From NCBI RefSeq assembly GCF_014131695.1, contig NZ_CP036346.1, positions 620,001 to 684,000 of the forward strand: a stretch of 64,000 nucleotides of DNA. The letters are read 5' to 3'. The translations under genes were made by a program, and so were the position numbers. Source of the stretch: Thomasclavelia ramosa DSM 1402. Its GTDB lineage: Bacteria > Bacillota_I > Bacilli_A > Erysipelotrichales > Coprobacillaceae. Shown one piece after another: positions 53,601-61,540 of the stretch; the stretch's first letter is position 1; every line of letters begins with the position of its first letter. The notes under the pieces were generated by a model. It was not told the origin of the DNA. It ran no database searches and worked only from the letters and a program-made list of their open reading frames with translations.

Positions 53601-56153
53601 GGTTCTTATAAAGATGAGGATATTGCAGCTAATAAAAATGCATTTTCAAGTACAATAAAGGATTTGAACTTACCGACTCATGCAATTGATAATAAAGCCA
53701 ATACGTCTTGGATTTCGAGTGCAGCCGGTGATCAATGGATCTATGTAGAATTAAAAGGAATTTATAAAATTTCAAGTATGCAGGTTGATTGGGGAAATAA
53801 TTATGCACCTAATTATGAAATTCAGATTTCTGATGATGCACAAATGTGGCAAACAGTAAAAACTATAATTGATGGACAAGGTGGTAATGAGAACATTTCA
53901 GATTTAGGTAATCAAGAAGCACGATATGTTAGATTAAAATTAAATGGTTCTAGTGGCTCATCATACCAAATCATCCAGTGGTCAGTTTATGGCGAACTTG
54001 TTGAAGCAGAAAATTTAGAGAATATTGCTTTAAATAAAACAGCAACAGCTTCTTCAGTTTATAACAATGTTTATACTGCAAATAGAGCTATTGATGGAAG
54101 TTTTGAAAATAATGGTGGAAATGATCAATCAAGATGGGTTTCAAATAGAAATTCGAATGATGAATATATTCAAATAGATTTAGAAGCGAATTATGATTTA
54201 ACGGGTGTAAAACTTTATTGGGAAGGAAATGGTGCTAAAAAATATCAAATTCTTGTCTCTGAAGATGGAAAAACATGGCAAAAGGTTTATCTAGAAGAGA
54301 ATGGACAACCTGGAATTGCAAATATCCCATTTAATGAAACTGTTACTGCTCGGTATGTTAAAATGCTAGGTATAGAATGTGCTTCTAAATACGGATATTC
54401 ATTATGGGAATTTGAAGTGTATGGAAAATTACACCAAGAACCAGTGGTGCCTGAAGTAAATATTGCATTGAATAAAACCTCTAAGGCAAGTAGCGAGTTT
54501 ACTGACCCTAATGATGGTAATAAAACATATCAATCTTTATTAGCGTTTGATGGCAAAGGTACAAATGAAACAGTTGATGGAAAGCAATCACGCTGGGTAT
54601 CTTTAAGAACAAAAGATGATCCAACAGCAACATCACAATGGATCTATGTTGACTTAGAAGCTGATTACGATATTTCTAAAGTTGTTCTTAACTGGGAAGG
54701 AAATGGTGCTAAAGAATATAAAGTGCAAATTTCTAATGATGGTCAGAATTGGACAGATATATCACATATTACAGATGGTAAAGGTGGTATTGATGAACTG
54801 ACATATAAAAATACAACAGGCAGATACGTAAGAATGTTAGGAATCGAGCCTGGAGGAATTTATGGATATTCATTATGGGAATTTGAAGTTTACGGGGAAG
54901 CTGTATTAGAACCTGAAAATCCAAATGTAAATTTAGCTTTGAATAAATCTTCGAATGCGAGCTCAGAATATGTTGATTCGAAAGATGGAAATAAAACATA
55001 TGAATCTTCGCTAGCGTTTGATGGTAAAGGTACAAATGAAATAGTTGATGGAAAGCAATCACGCTGGGTATCTAATCGGAAATCTAATGATGAGTGGATA
55101 TATGTAGACTTACAAGATATTTATAATATTTCTAAAGTTATTTTGAATTGGGAAGGAAGCGGTGCAAAGAAATACAAAGTGCAAGTTTCTAATGATGGTC
55201 AAGTTTGGACAGATATATCAGATATTAATGATGGCGATGGAGGTCTTGATGAATTATCATATAAAGATGTAACAGGACGATATGTAAGGATGTTAGGGAT
55301 TGAAGTTGGAAGTGATTATGGGTATTCACTATGGGAATTTGAAGTTTATGGAACAACTTTAAAATCTAAGTTACAGGAAATTTATAAGAAATATAAAGAT
55401 TTAGATATTTCATCATACACCCCTAATAGTATTGCGCGATATCAAGAAGCATTAAATAATGCTGTTAAAGTTTATAACGATGATGATGTTACATCTGAAG
55501 ATATCTTAAAAGCAATTGATCAGTTGGAAGATAGTGTTAAAGGACTTACTAAGATTGTTGATAAAATGGAGTTGGAAGAAACAATCAATTCAGCAAGTAA
55601 ACAATTAGATACAGCTAAATATACCCCTCAATCAATTGAATTACTTACAGTCACTTTACAAAAAGCTAAAGAAGTTTTCAATGATGATAATGCTACGAAA
55701 CATGAAGTTGATGAAGCAATTAATAAATTAAATGAAGTAGTCGCAGCATTAGTTGAAAAAGCTGATAAAAATAATTTAATATCAATTTTTAATACTGCAT
55801 TGAAACTTGATAAAGAAAAATATACTTCTGAAAGTCTTACTAAAGTTGAAGCCTTGTTAGAGAAGGTAGAATCAATTATTGATGATGAAAATGCTGCACA
55901 GGCAGAAGTCGATGAGATGTATGACCAATTGCATCAAGCGTTAGATCAATTAGTGATAAAAGAAGATGTAAATACAAACGATAAAGTTGAAGGTGATGTA
56001 ACAGTTATTCCTACGCCAGAAAAAGAGATACCAAAAGATGATAGTACTTCAGCAGCTAAAACTGGTGATTCAGTATCTATTCAAATATTGGCGGGAACAT
56101 TATTGATCAGCATCTTAGGAATTGGAATTTTAAGAAAAAAGAAACAATCATAA
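50640..56153 (+). CDS. Secreted multidomain polysaccharide lyase family 8 protein with F5/8C and FIVAR repeats
   Basis: 1837 residues from the ATG at 50640, behind AAAGGAGGATATTAT. Signal peptide about 1-30 (LILSLVMSFGLVLSS-like core, cleavage near YASES). Residues about 40-700 are a PL8 hyaluronate/chondroitin-lyase-type module: SNWWENQIGVQLR, DNSFYMHGRQFYSNGYG (His/Tyr catalytic region), RGDIMELYLGY, HCPGTTTA. Then six F5/8-type C (discoidin) modules (about 730-855, 857-993, 995-1120, 1129-1264, 1274-1420, 1430-1572), three FIVAR-like helical repeats (about 1574-1775), and an end KTGD-hydrophobic-RKKKQS, a noncanonical sortase-type anchor. It should degrade glycosaminoglycan-like acidic polymers at the cell surface. 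Confidence 0.93.
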   Translation: MIKKALRIILSLVMSFGLVLSSMNVTYASESDFATIKTRLKDYFLTLDTIDDGSKVETCYVSKAKDYLDLIQEDGAFGDVDYKATSSAANGTAWSPYLALDRLQAITVAYHKEGNALYHDEEVINKLNKAIVYWGKMNPSSSNWWENQIGVQLRFSRIALFMESIVSKDAMDIMLNKLLEKTPVKYGTGQNNLWFDQNYVYYAIITENGTKHTNSTGFKKLDLKELVDDYLSYCLVVQTDDNTAEAVQVDNSFYMHGRQFYSNGYGMSMFRDMSFWIYMLRETSYAFEQDVIDLMADYMIDGTSWTIRGDIMELYLGYRPYDYDVGYDNYAAEYIDPLKRMIESDPDRADEYQAILDNIQGKNTVNGKNGNYYMWRSGYASHMRDGYGVNIKMDSNQIIGGEWRGSWSGYDKDGGQLIYWTSSAASTITVDGDEYTNVYPTYDWAHCPGTTTAARIVQDYANAGRFTNGTEHTIGVSNGKYGNTAYDMNKKGTQVKKGYFFFDDEFVALGSGINSTEGVNIHTTLNQCEAEDVNVGGQSVAEGTKEQIYNTNWLYNGKVGYVFLENTDVVVSNSVQTNNPSLWDEAKKNETPATFTAYLDHGLKPSNDSYAYIVVPNTTAGAVSQYAGNTPVTVIANNEKVQAVRHDGLKQTQINFYQAGSLEYKDGYIITVDQPCSIIIDESEDTRKISVAVNDTAANQTVNVNLNYDNQETQTTFVSGALPYAGQTMTLSEGSDNRYHTNSSMIGHEVEKAFDGDENTYWQSEETQNEWISMFTGNNKHLASMNILWGDNYASAYDVMVSQDGKNYELLKSVSNGDGKTDTIELKGVYPYIKIIMKDGNGNCFEIKEITFKASDSIALNKSVEASSTSTNDPGNTKELVVDGNTSTRWSSLRNEDENWIMVDLGQYSEINAMSIQWESACSDDYDIQVSSDKNNWITVKNSMATGSSLLDEYNFDEPVYGRYVRVSSHKSRTLKYGISIYEISVYGSYKDEDIAANKNAFSSTIKDLNLPTHAIDNKANTSWISSAAGDQWIYVELKGIYKISSMQVDWGNNYAPNYEIQISDDAQMWQTVKTIIDGQGGNENISDLGNQEARYVRLKLNGSSGSSYQIIQWSVYGELVEAENLENIALNKTATASSVYNNVYTANRAIDGSFENNGGNDQSRWVSNRNSNDEYIQIDLEANYDLTGVKLYWEGNGAKKYQILVSEDGKTWQKVYLEENGQPGIANIPFNETVTARYVKMLGIECASKYGYSLWEFEVYGKLHQEPVVPEVNIALNKTSKASSEFTDPNDGNKTYQSLLAFDGKGTNETVDGKQSRWVSLRTKDDPTATSQWIYVDLEADYDISKVVLNWEGNGAKEYKVQISNDGQNWTDISHITDGKGGIDELTYKNTTGRYVRMLGIEPGGIYGYSLWEFEVYGEAVLEPENPNVNLALNKSSNASSEYVDSKDGNKTYESSLAFDGKGTNEIVDGKQSRWVSNRKSNDEWIYVDLQDIYNISKVILNWEGSGAKKYKVQVSNDGQVWTDISDINDGDGGLDELSYKDVTGRYVRMLGIEVGSDYGYSLWEFEVYGTTLKSKLQEIYKKYKDLDISSYTPNSIARYQEALNNAVKVYNDDDVTSEDILKAIDQLEDSVKGLTKIVDKMELEETINSASKQLDTAKYTPQSIELLTVTLQKAKEVFNDDNATKHEVDEAINKLNEVVAALVEKADKNNLISIFNTALKLDKEKYTSESLTKVEALLEKVESIIDDENAAQAEVDEMYDQLHQALDQLVIKEDVNTNDKVEGDVTVIPTPEKEIPKDDSTSAAKTGDSVSIQILAGTLLISILGIGILRKKKQS
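54460..55355 (+). repeat. Recent tandem duplication of an F5/8C module
   Basis: The fifth and sixth discoidin modules are far more alike than the others. DNA runs such as ACAAATGAAA/ACAAATGAAA-TAGTTGATGG and GGAAAGCAATCACGCTGGG are shared nearly base for base (about 54541-54600 and 55015-55074), indicating duplication or gene conversion. Confidence 0.8.
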
Positions 56154-56188
56154 AAAGGAGACTTGGAATTAATTCCAAGCTCCTTTTG
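56153..56188. terminator. Bidirectional terminator
   Basis: AAAAGGAGACTTGGAATT pairs with AATTCCAAGCTCCTTTT (one bulge) between the convergent lyase and oxidoreductase genes, ending in a T-run on each strand. Confidence 0.9.
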
Positions 56189-58615
56189 TTATATAAATAG
56201 TGACATATCAGATTCTTCACCGTTAGCTAACATAGTAGCAACTCCCGATAATGTAACACCATCAATCAATTCTTCTTGTTTAATGCCCATTACATCCATA
56301 CTCATCGAACAGGCAATTAGTTCAACACCATTATCTTGAGCTAGTTTGATTAAATCTTCTAAACTGTCAATATTTTTATCTTTCATAATAGTACGGATCA
56401 TTTTAGCTCCCATACCACCCATATTCATTTTTGAAAGCGATAGTTTTTTTGAACCACGAGGCATCATCATTGCAAACATTTTTGAAATAAAATTTTTTTT
56501 GATTTTAACCTTTTCTGGTCGTCGAATGATATTTAGTCCCCAGAAGGTAAAGAACATTGTGACTTTTCGTCCCATAGCCGCTGCGCCATTAGCAATAATA
56601 AATGATGCAATTGCTTTATCTAAATCTCCAGAGAAAACAATCATATTTTTATTATTTTTATTTCCGTTTGAGATACTGTTCTGTCCTTTCTTTATTTTAG
56701 CACTGCTAATTCCTTTATTACAGCTAAGTTCTATTAGTTCATTACCAGTACGACGACAATAGCCATCTAGATCTGTAGCAAAAGCCGGGTCCGTAGTTTG
56801 AATTTCAATAATATCGCCATCTTTAGCAGTTTCTAGTGATGCTGATAATTTTACAATCGGACCTGGACACTGAAGACCGCAGGCATTAATTTTAATTGTT
56901 TCTGGATTTTCTATGGGACAAGCAGGATGCATTGTCTTGATTTTGGGTTCATCATGTTCTTGATTAAAAATTGTATTATATAAGCGATATCCTCCATTGA
57001 GATTATAAGTATCAAAACCATTTTGACTTAAAATCCGTGATGCTATATAGCCTCTAAGTCCAATCTGGCAGGTTACATAAATAGGTTTATTTAAATTAAG
57101 CTCATGAAGACGAGTTCGCAAGGAATCCAATGGAATATTAATGTAACCATCGATGTGACCATTTGCATATTCTAATTCAGTACGAGTATCTAATAGAATC
57201 ACACTGCCATCACGGGGCAGTGATGCAACATCATCCCAATTATATTGTTTGATCTTGTCAGTAAGAATATTTTCAATTACAAAACCAGCCATGTTAACAG
57301 GATCCTTTGCTGATCCATATGGTGGAGCATAGCAAAGTTCTAATTCAGTTAAATCAAAACCCGTCATTTTGGCACGAATAGCAGCTGCTAAAACATCCAT
57401 GCGCTTGTCAACCCCATCATAACCAACTATCTGAGCCCCTAAAATGGTTCCCGTTGATTTATCAAAAAGGACTTTTATTGACATATTGACCGCACCTGGA
57501 TAATAGCCGGCATGATTAGCTGAATATGTGTAGACTTTATCGTAATTGAGATTTAATTCCCTAGCAGTTTTTTCATTGATTCCGCTACTTGCAACAGTTA
57601 AGTCAAAGACTTTTAAAATTGATGAACCTTGTGTTCCTTGATAATGGCGATCAAAACCGCAAATATTATCAGCTGCAATTCGTCCTTGTTTATTAGCTGG
57701 GCCTGCTAGGGGTACATAACTTGCTTTATTAGTAACAAAATTTTTGATTTCAATAGCATCGCCTACAGCATATATATCTTTGATTGATGTTTCCATCTTA
57801 TCGTTGACGATGATTGCTCCGCGAGAATTAGTTGCAATTTCTGTATTTTTTACAATCTTAGTTTCAGGTACCACACCAATTGCCATAATTACCATATCTG
57901 TATCTACAGTTTGATTATTTAGAGTAACTGTCAGCTTGTTATCGGCTTCATTAATAGCTTGAAGTTCTGTTTCTAAAACTAAGTTAATTCCTTTGCTTAT
58001 AAGATGTTGATGAACTTCACAAGCCATCTCATAGTCAATCGGAGAAATGACTTGATTAGCCATTTCTACAATCGTTACATTTATTCCAGTTGAATGTAAA
58101 TTTTCTGCCATTTCAATACCAATAAATCCCCCACCTACAACAATTGCATGTTTTGGTTTATGGGTATCAACGTATTCTTTTATTGCATAAGTATCAGGGA
58201 TATTTCTAAGTGTAAAAACTTTATTTGAATTGATTCCAGGAATATTTGGCTTGATTGGTTTTGCTCCCATTGAAAGAAGTAATTTATCATAACTTTCCTG
58301 ATATTCTTTTTGTAATTGATGATTATATACAGTAACGGTTTTAGTTTCAGGAGTAATAGCAGTAACTTCGTTAAAGTTGCGAACATCGACATTAAAGCGT
58401 GCTTTAAAACTGTCAGGAGTTTGTAAGGTTAAAGCCTCTTGATCAGTGATTTCACCACCAATATAATAGGGTAAACCACAGTTAGCAAATGATATATATT
58501 CATCTTTTTCAAACATAATAATGTTGGCAGATTCATCTAAACGTCTTAGACGAGCAGCAGCTGAAGCGCCACCAGCGACTCCGCCTACGATAAGAATTTT
58601 TTGATTAGTATTCAT
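56189..58615 (-). CDS. CoA-disulfide reductase-like flavoprotein fused to rhodanese, TusA and DsrE domains
   Basis: 808 residues, cytoplasmic. Residues 1-450: FAD/NAD pyridine nucleotide-disulfide reductase with ILIVGGVAGGASAAARLRR and redox Cys46 in SFANCGLPYYIGG, as in CoA-disulfide/NADH persulfide reductases. About 462-550: rhodanese with active Cys in VTCQIGLRG. About 570-640: TusA-like INACGLQCPGPIVKL. About 655-808: DsrE/F-like (MIVFSGDLDKAIASFI, IACSMSMDVMGI). The chain holds four sulfur-carrier or persulfide sites, so it likely reduces or relays persulfides. A GTAACTAGGTCAC site lies 73 bases upstream. AGGAAAAAA precedes the ATG. Confidence 0.95.
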   Translation of the reverse strand: MNTNQKILIVGGVAGGASAAARLRRLDESANIIMFEKDEYISFANCGLPYYIGGEITDQEALTLQTPDSFKARFNVDVRNFNEVTAITPETKTVTVYNHQLQKEYQESYDKLLLSMGAKPIKPNIPGINSNKVFTLRNIPDTYAIKEYVDTHKPKHAIVVGGGFIGIEMAENLHSTGINVTIVEMANQVISPIDYEMACEVHQHLISKGINLVLETELQAINEADNKLTVTLNNQTVDTDMVIMAIGVVPETKIVKNTEIATNSRGAIIVNDKMETSIKDIYAVGDAIEIKNFVTNKASYVPLAGPANKQGRIAADNICGFDRHYQGTQGSSILKVFDLTVASSGINEKTARELNLNYDKVYTYSANHAGYYPGAVNMSIKVLFDKSTGTILGAQIVGYDGVDKRMDVLAAAIRAKMTGFDLTELELCYAPPYGSAKDPVNMAGFVIENILTDKIKQYNWDDVASLPRDGSVILLDTRTELEYANGHIDGYINIPLDSLRTRLHELNLNKPIYVTCQIGLRGYIASRILSQNGFDTYNLNGGYRLYNTIFNQEHDEPKIKTMHPACPIENPETIKINACGLQCPGPIVKLSASLETAKDGDIIEIQTTDPAFATDLDGYCRRTGNELIELSCNKGISSAKIKKGQNSISNGNKNNKNMIVFSGDLDKAIASFIIANGAAAMGRKVTMFFTFWGLNIIRRPEKVKIKKNFISKMFAMMMPRGSKKLSLSKMNMGGMGAKMIRTIMKDKNIDSLEDLIKLAQDNGVELIACSMSMDVMGIKQEELIDGVTLSGVATMLANGEESDMSLFI

Positions 58616-59255
58616 TTTTTTCCTCCATAATTATTAATCTATGATTCATTTTCAAGATTATTATAATTTTAATTTAAAATTAGTTCTGTAACTAGGTCAC
58701 ACAATTATAAGAATAGTGGTTTAGTAAGGAAAATTATTTAATAATGAGATATTCATGTATTTTGAATTATGTATACATTTATTATCTTCAATATTCAATG
58801 AAGTCAAGTATTGATTTATATTAGAAGTAAGATTGTTATCTTTCAATAATGTTAGGAAAGCTATACTAAAACTAAATATTTTGATAATTATCAAAGAAGT
58901 GATAAATATTTGTAATAAAAAATACAATTATTTTTATCTATTCAGAATAATTAATTAGAGTTTAGGATATGAATATCAGCGTTATTAATAAAGTAATTTA
59001 GAAGCTAGATAATTATCTATATTAAATTGATTGACTAATTTGTTGATGTAATGTAAAAAATGGATTGTTGATATTAAATTAGACAAGACCAAAACCATTC
59101 ATATTAGACACTTCTTAATGTCATATAGGCAGTTTTTTTTGATTTTGTTAAAATGTTCATTGGAAATAAAGATAATCTTTAGTTAGGCATTTTAGAACTA
59201 GCTGAATAAATAAGAAATCAAAGGTCATTATTAGATTTAGTAACCGGGTTTTGTC
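58616..59255. other. 640-base interval without a gene
   Basis: Very AT-rich. One 68-codon minus-strand frame (58721-58927) has no ribosome site or recognisable sequence. Apart from the palindrome at 58688 nothing is supported; fragments around 59150-59230 look like decayed coding sequence but match nothing I know. Confidence 0.5.
58688..58700. promoter_or_regulatory. Palindromic operator candidate GTAACTAGGTCAC
   Basis: Differs by one base from GTAACTAGGTTAC at 27389, and sits at a similar distance (73 versus 67 bases) upstream of a redox gene. Confidence 0.5.
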
Positions 59256-59783
59256 TTAATATACGAAATATCCAATAATTCCTGTGATAATCATTAGGGC
59301 AATCGGATTAGGTTTCTTTTTTTGTAACCATAATAAAGAAATTACAAAAATAATTATTGCTAAAAAGTTGATAGAGTTATTTTCAACAAAAGTTAGAATT
59401 AAAATTGTTGCACCAGCAGACATGATCAAACCAACTGATGTAGCTTTTAAAGTATTTAGAATATTTGTAATTATTTCTAGTTTTTGATATTTAGTAAAAA
59501 GAAGATAAAGGATAATTGAAATTGTTGCTCCAGCAAAAATACAACCAATTGTAGCAACGATAGCACCACTAATTCCAGCTAGTTGAATACCCACAAAAGT
59601 AGAGGTATTAACTGCTAAAGGGCCAGGTGTCATTTGCGAAATTGTGATAATGTCAGTAAATGTATTGGCACTGATCCAATGATAGTTATTGACGACCTGT
59701 TCTTGAATCAAAGGAATGATTGCATAGCCGCCACCAATACTGAATAATCCAATTTTAAAGAAAATTATAAATAAATTTAACAT
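59256..59783 (-). CDS. Chromate transporter family subunit (CHR domain, second half)
   Basis: 175 residues, about five to six helices. CHR signatures FSIGGGYAIIPLIQEQVV and ITISQMTPGPLAVNTSTFVG. Short-chain CHR proteins work as pairs of single-domain subunits; this is the downstream partner, overlapping the first by seven bases. The true substrate of Firmicute pairs is uncertain (chromate, sulfate or another anion). Confidence 0.92.
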   Translation of the reverse strand: MLNLFIIFFKIGLFSIGGGYAIIPLIQEQVVNNYHWISANTFTDIITISQMTPGPLAVNTSTFVGIQLAGISGAIVATIGCIFAGATISIILYLLFTKYQKLEIITNILNTLKATSVGLIMSAGATILILTFVENNSINFLAIIIFVISLLWLQKKKPNPIALMIITGIIGYFVY

Positions 59784-60346
59784 TGGCAGTACCTCCGGCG
59801 ATAGTATAGTTGAGCAGTGGCTACGATAATTGTAATTAAGATTATTACAACGATATTAACTTTAAAGATATAGCTGGCAATGAAAGTAATAGGAATCATC
59901 GCGGTTAATAATTTTGAATGTTGTTCATTAATAGCTCTTGTCATTCCTATTAGGATATCCACGATAATAGCAGCAATTCCGGCTTGCATTCCTTTTAAGA
60001 TAGCCATAATGATGTGATTTGTACTAAAAACTTGATACCATAATGAAACAACTGCCAAAATAGTAATTGGCGGAATAATCGCTCCAATGCAACTAACGAT
60101 AGTTCCAATGGTACCGGCAACTTTATAACCAGCTAATGCCGCAAGATTGATTGCGATTGCTCCAGGTGTTGTTTGGCTAATTGCCGACATGGTGATTAAG
60201 TCACTTTCATTGAAAATTTTTCTTTTTTCAACAAAATACTTACGAACCATTGATACAACCACATAACCACCTCCAAATGTAAAGCTGCTAATAAAAATAT
60301 TGATAAAGAACAACCATGTAAGGTCTTTTAGTTTATTTGCTTTCAT
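59777..60346 (-). CDS. Chromate transporter family subunit (CHR domain, first half)
   Basis: 189 residues. Signatures SFTFGGGYVVVSMVRKYFV and SAISQTTPGAIAINLAALAG, followed by helices. It forms with the downstream gene a two-gene short-chain CHR transporter. GGAGAA precedes the ATG. Divergently transcribed from a LysR regulator 104 bases away, the usual genetic arrangement of these pairs. Confidence 0.92.
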   Translation of the reverse strand: MKANKLKDLTWLFFINIFISSFTFGGGYVVVSMVRKYFVEKRKIFNESDLITMSAISQTTPGAIAINLAALAGYKVAGTIGTIVSCIGAIIPPITILAVVSLWYQVFSTNHIIMAILKGMQAGIAAIIVDILIGMTRAINEQHSKLLTAMIPITFIASYIFKVNIVVIILITIIVATAQLYYRRRYCQC

Positions 60347-60450
60347 TAATATTCTCCTTTATATATCAAGATTATATAAGTTGTATATACATTAGTAAAA
60401 TGATATAATTTAATGAAATACATTACTTTTATTCATGATAGGAGAAAGCT

Positions 60451-61317
60451 ATGAACCTTAGACATTTATTAATATTTAAAACAGTAGTTGATACAGGGAG
60501 TTTTACTAAAGCAGCAAAACAATTATTTATTACGCAATCTGGAGTATCGCATGCGATTAGGGAATTAGAACAACAAACAAATGTTGTCCTATTCGATCGT
60601 TTATCAAAGGCAATTATATTGACTCCTGCAGGGAAATTATTATTGGAAAAAGTTATTCCAATTTTATCACTATATCATGACTTAGAAAAACAAATAGATG
60701 TTTTGGAAATGAGTGCGCCTCTAAAAGTTGTTTCAAGTATTACTATTGCAACCTTTTGGTTACCAAAGATTCTAAAACAATTTGCAAGCAGCTATCCTAA
60801 TATTAAGGTTGAGGTGCAAGTGGTCAGTGCAAAAGAAGCATTGGCAGTTTTGGAATGTGGAGAAGCCGATCTTGCTTTGGTAGAGGGAGTAGTTCCACCA
60901 GGACCCTTTATTGTAATAGATTTTTCTTCTTATCAATTAAACGTTTTATGTGCACCAGATTATTTTGCGGATAATGAAATTACATTAAAAGAACTTTGTA
61001 CTCATGATCTTTTGCTTCGTGAAAAAGGGAGTGCAACTAGAGATATTATTGATAGTTGTTTATATTTGCGAGGATTGGCAGCATATCCTAAATGGACAAG
61101 TGTAAATTCAAAGGTCCTGATTGAAGCATGTAAGGCTGGATTTGGTTTTGCGGTTTTACCTACTCTTTTAGTTACTGAGGAGTTAAAGCATGGTACTTTA
61201 AAAACGGTGGAAACAGATGAATTGCTTTATAATAAAACAAAGCTTTTATATCATCAAGAAAAATATATAAGTGAACCATTGGCTAAATTAATTGATATTA
61301 TTGGAGAGGCTGAATAA
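60451..61317 (+). CDS. LysR-family transcription regulator
   Basis: 288 residues. N-terminal winged HTH (LLIFKTVVDTGSFTKAAKQL, ITQSGVSHAIRELEQQ) and a substrate-binding-like effector domain (SSITIATFWLPKILKQF, VLECGEADLALVEG, LIEACKAGFGFAVLP). AGGAGAAAG precedes the ATG. It is divergent from the CHR pair and probably regulates it and itself from the 60347-60450 intergenic region; effector unknown. Confidence 0.95.
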   Translation: MNLRHLLIFKTVVDTGSFTKAAKQLFITQSGVSHAIRELEQQTNVVLFDRLSKAIILTPAGKLLLEKVIPILSLYHDLEKQIDVLEMSAPLKVVSSITIATFWLPKILKQFASSYPNIKVEVQVVSAKEALAVLECGEADLALVEGVVPPGPFIVIDFSSYQLNVLCAPDYFADNEITLKELCTHDLLLREKGSATRDIIDSCLYLRGLAAYPKWTSVNSKVLIEACKAGFGFAVLPTLLVTEELKHGTLKTVETDELLYNKTKLLYHQEKYISEPLAKLIDIIGEAE

Positions 61318-61372
61318 AAGAGGCTATAAGGAATAAAGTTTTTTAAACTTTTAGGTGTTATAGCCTCTTTTA
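61316..61372 (+). terminator. Rho-independent terminator with long stem-loop
   Basis: AAAAGAGGCTATAA (61316-61329) pairs with TTATAGCCTCTTTT (61358-61371); an inner AAAGTT/AACTTT pair lies in the loop. It overlaps the LysR stop codon. Confidence 0.85.
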
Positions 61373-61540
61373 ATGTATTTAGAGTAGAAGTAGTAGTCTT
61401 TTTATGGTTGATGATTTTATCGATATTTTTATAATAAGTTAGAAATATTAATAAAAAACAGTAAAATATTTATTTTTTACTTTAAATCACTAATATTTAT
61501 CATTATAATAAAAAAGTATTTTGAAAGGATAAAGGGTAGG

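Noticed and set aside
58721-58927. 68-codon minus-strand frame with a hydrophobic start
   Set aside because: No ribosome site, composition expected of AT-rich non-coding DNA.
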